In this document: positions 63,167-64,000 of the stretch, piece after piece | How the letters are laid out: each line of letters begins with the position of its first letter | Position numbering within the stretch: position 1 is the first letter of the stretch | Source of the DNA: Osedax frankpressi | Taxonomy: Eukaryota > Annelida > Polychaeta > Sabellida > Siboglinidae | Length of the DNA stretch: 64,000 bases | Reading direction: 5' to 3' | Assembly: GCA_964035775.1 (NCBI GenBank) | Contig: OZ038312.1 | Location: forward strand, 22,408,642 to 22,472,641 | Position numbers and translations under genes: made by a program | Notes under the pieces: generated by a model | What the model was told of the DNA's origin: nothing | What the model saw: the letters and a program-made list of their open reading frames with translations, nothing else | The model's database searches: none

Positions 63167-63187
63167 GTTTCAACGAGCGGTTCTTTT

Positions 63188-64000
63188 CTAACTAAACCTC
63201 ACTACACCTCACTACACCTCTCTACACCTCACTACACCTCACTACACCTCTCTACACCTCACTACACACCTCACTACACCTCACTACACCTCACTACACC
63301 TCACTACACCTCACTACACCTCACTACACCTCACTACACCTCGTTACACCTCGCTACACCTCACTACACCTCACTACACCTCACTACACCTCACTACACC
63401 TCGCTACACCTCGCTATACCTCACTACACCACACTACACCTCACTACACCTCACTACACCTCACTACACCTCACTACACCTCACTACACCTCACTACACC
63501 TCACTACACCTCGCTACACCTCGCTACACCTCACTACACCTCGCTACACCTCGCTACACCTACCTACACCACACTACACCTGACTACACCTCACTACACC
63601 TCGCTACACCTCGCTACACCTCGCTACACCTCGCTACACCTCGCTACACATCACTACACACCTCACTACACCTCACTACACCTCGTTACACCTCACTACA
63701 CCTCACTACACCTCACTACACCTCACTACACCTCACTACACCTCGCTACACCTCGCTACACCTCACTACACCTCACTACACCTCGCTACACCTCACTATA
63801 CCTCGCTATACCTCGCTACACCTCACTACACCTCACTATACCTCACTATACCTCACTACACTACACCTCGCTACACCTCGCTACACCTCACTACACCTCA
63901 CTACACCTCACTACACCTCGCTACACCTCACTATACCTCGCTATACCTCGCTACACCTCACTATACCTCACTATACCTCACTACACTACACCTCGCTACA
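63188..64000 (+). repeat. 10-bp satellite CACCTCACTA running off the window
   Basis: About 80 copies of CACCTCACTA and CACCTCGCTA. The CTCAC/CTCGC variants occur in runs. It starts about 21 nt after the exon 69 donor and continues past the end. Neither GT nor AG in the consensus. Confidence 0.97.

Noticed and set aside
629-63166. Processed or broken pseudogene
   Set aside because: The locus has introns throughout, phases are consistent across all testable junctions, and I found no internal stop in the homologous exons.

Overview
The window is one eukaryotic gene read 5'->3' on the plus strand. It is the orthologue of TRRAP/Tra1, the giant pseudokinase scaffold that carries transcription activators to the SAGA and TIP60/NuA4 histone acetyltransferase complexes. 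I found 69 exons (629-63166, about 9.1 kb of coding sequence, about 3,030 codons by hand count). They match recalled human TRRAP, in order, from just after its N-terminus into the start of the FAT domain. The first exon or exons lie upstream; the rest of FAT, the PI3K-like pseudokinase and FATC lie downstream. Exon phases chain without a frameshift throughout, apart from an assembly gap, so the gene looks functional. The close match to human points to an animal (holozoan), probably an invertebrate; I cannot name it.

Layout. 1-628 is AT-rich intron. 629-9719 holds exons 1-17 in short introns, many filled by minisatellites. 9722-11986 is a 46-bp satellite. 11987-25106 holds exons 18-36, with private arrays in several introns, including 2.8 kb of a 13-bp unit at 18283-21118. 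25134-34955 is one 9.8-kb array of CACCTTA-type repeats filling a single intron. 35029-36370 holds exons 37-39. 36371-42489 is a 6.1-kb AT-rich intron with a tRNA-Tyr gene that has its own intron. 42490-47120 holds exons 40-49. 47150-51797 is a 4.6-kb array of a 35-bp unit. 51923-59046 holds exons 50-65, with a 200-N gap hiding a coding segment. 59047-63166 holds exons 66-69 in AT-rich introns. Another array starts at 63188 and runs off the end.

Two things stand out. First, by hand tally 46 of 68 readable 5' splice sites have T at +3 (GTTAGT, GTTTGT), where animals normally have A or G. Second, most long introns carry their own tandem repeat, and many units look like copied splice signals: branch point plus pyrimidine tract, GTTAGT donors, or CAG acceptors. 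Elsewhere an exon end with its donor is repeated about three times, an exon start with its acceptor is partly triplicated, and a donor has become (GTTA)n. Together these suggest that the satellites were seeded at splice junctions.

Nearly all very long open frames in this window are array artefacts, not genes.
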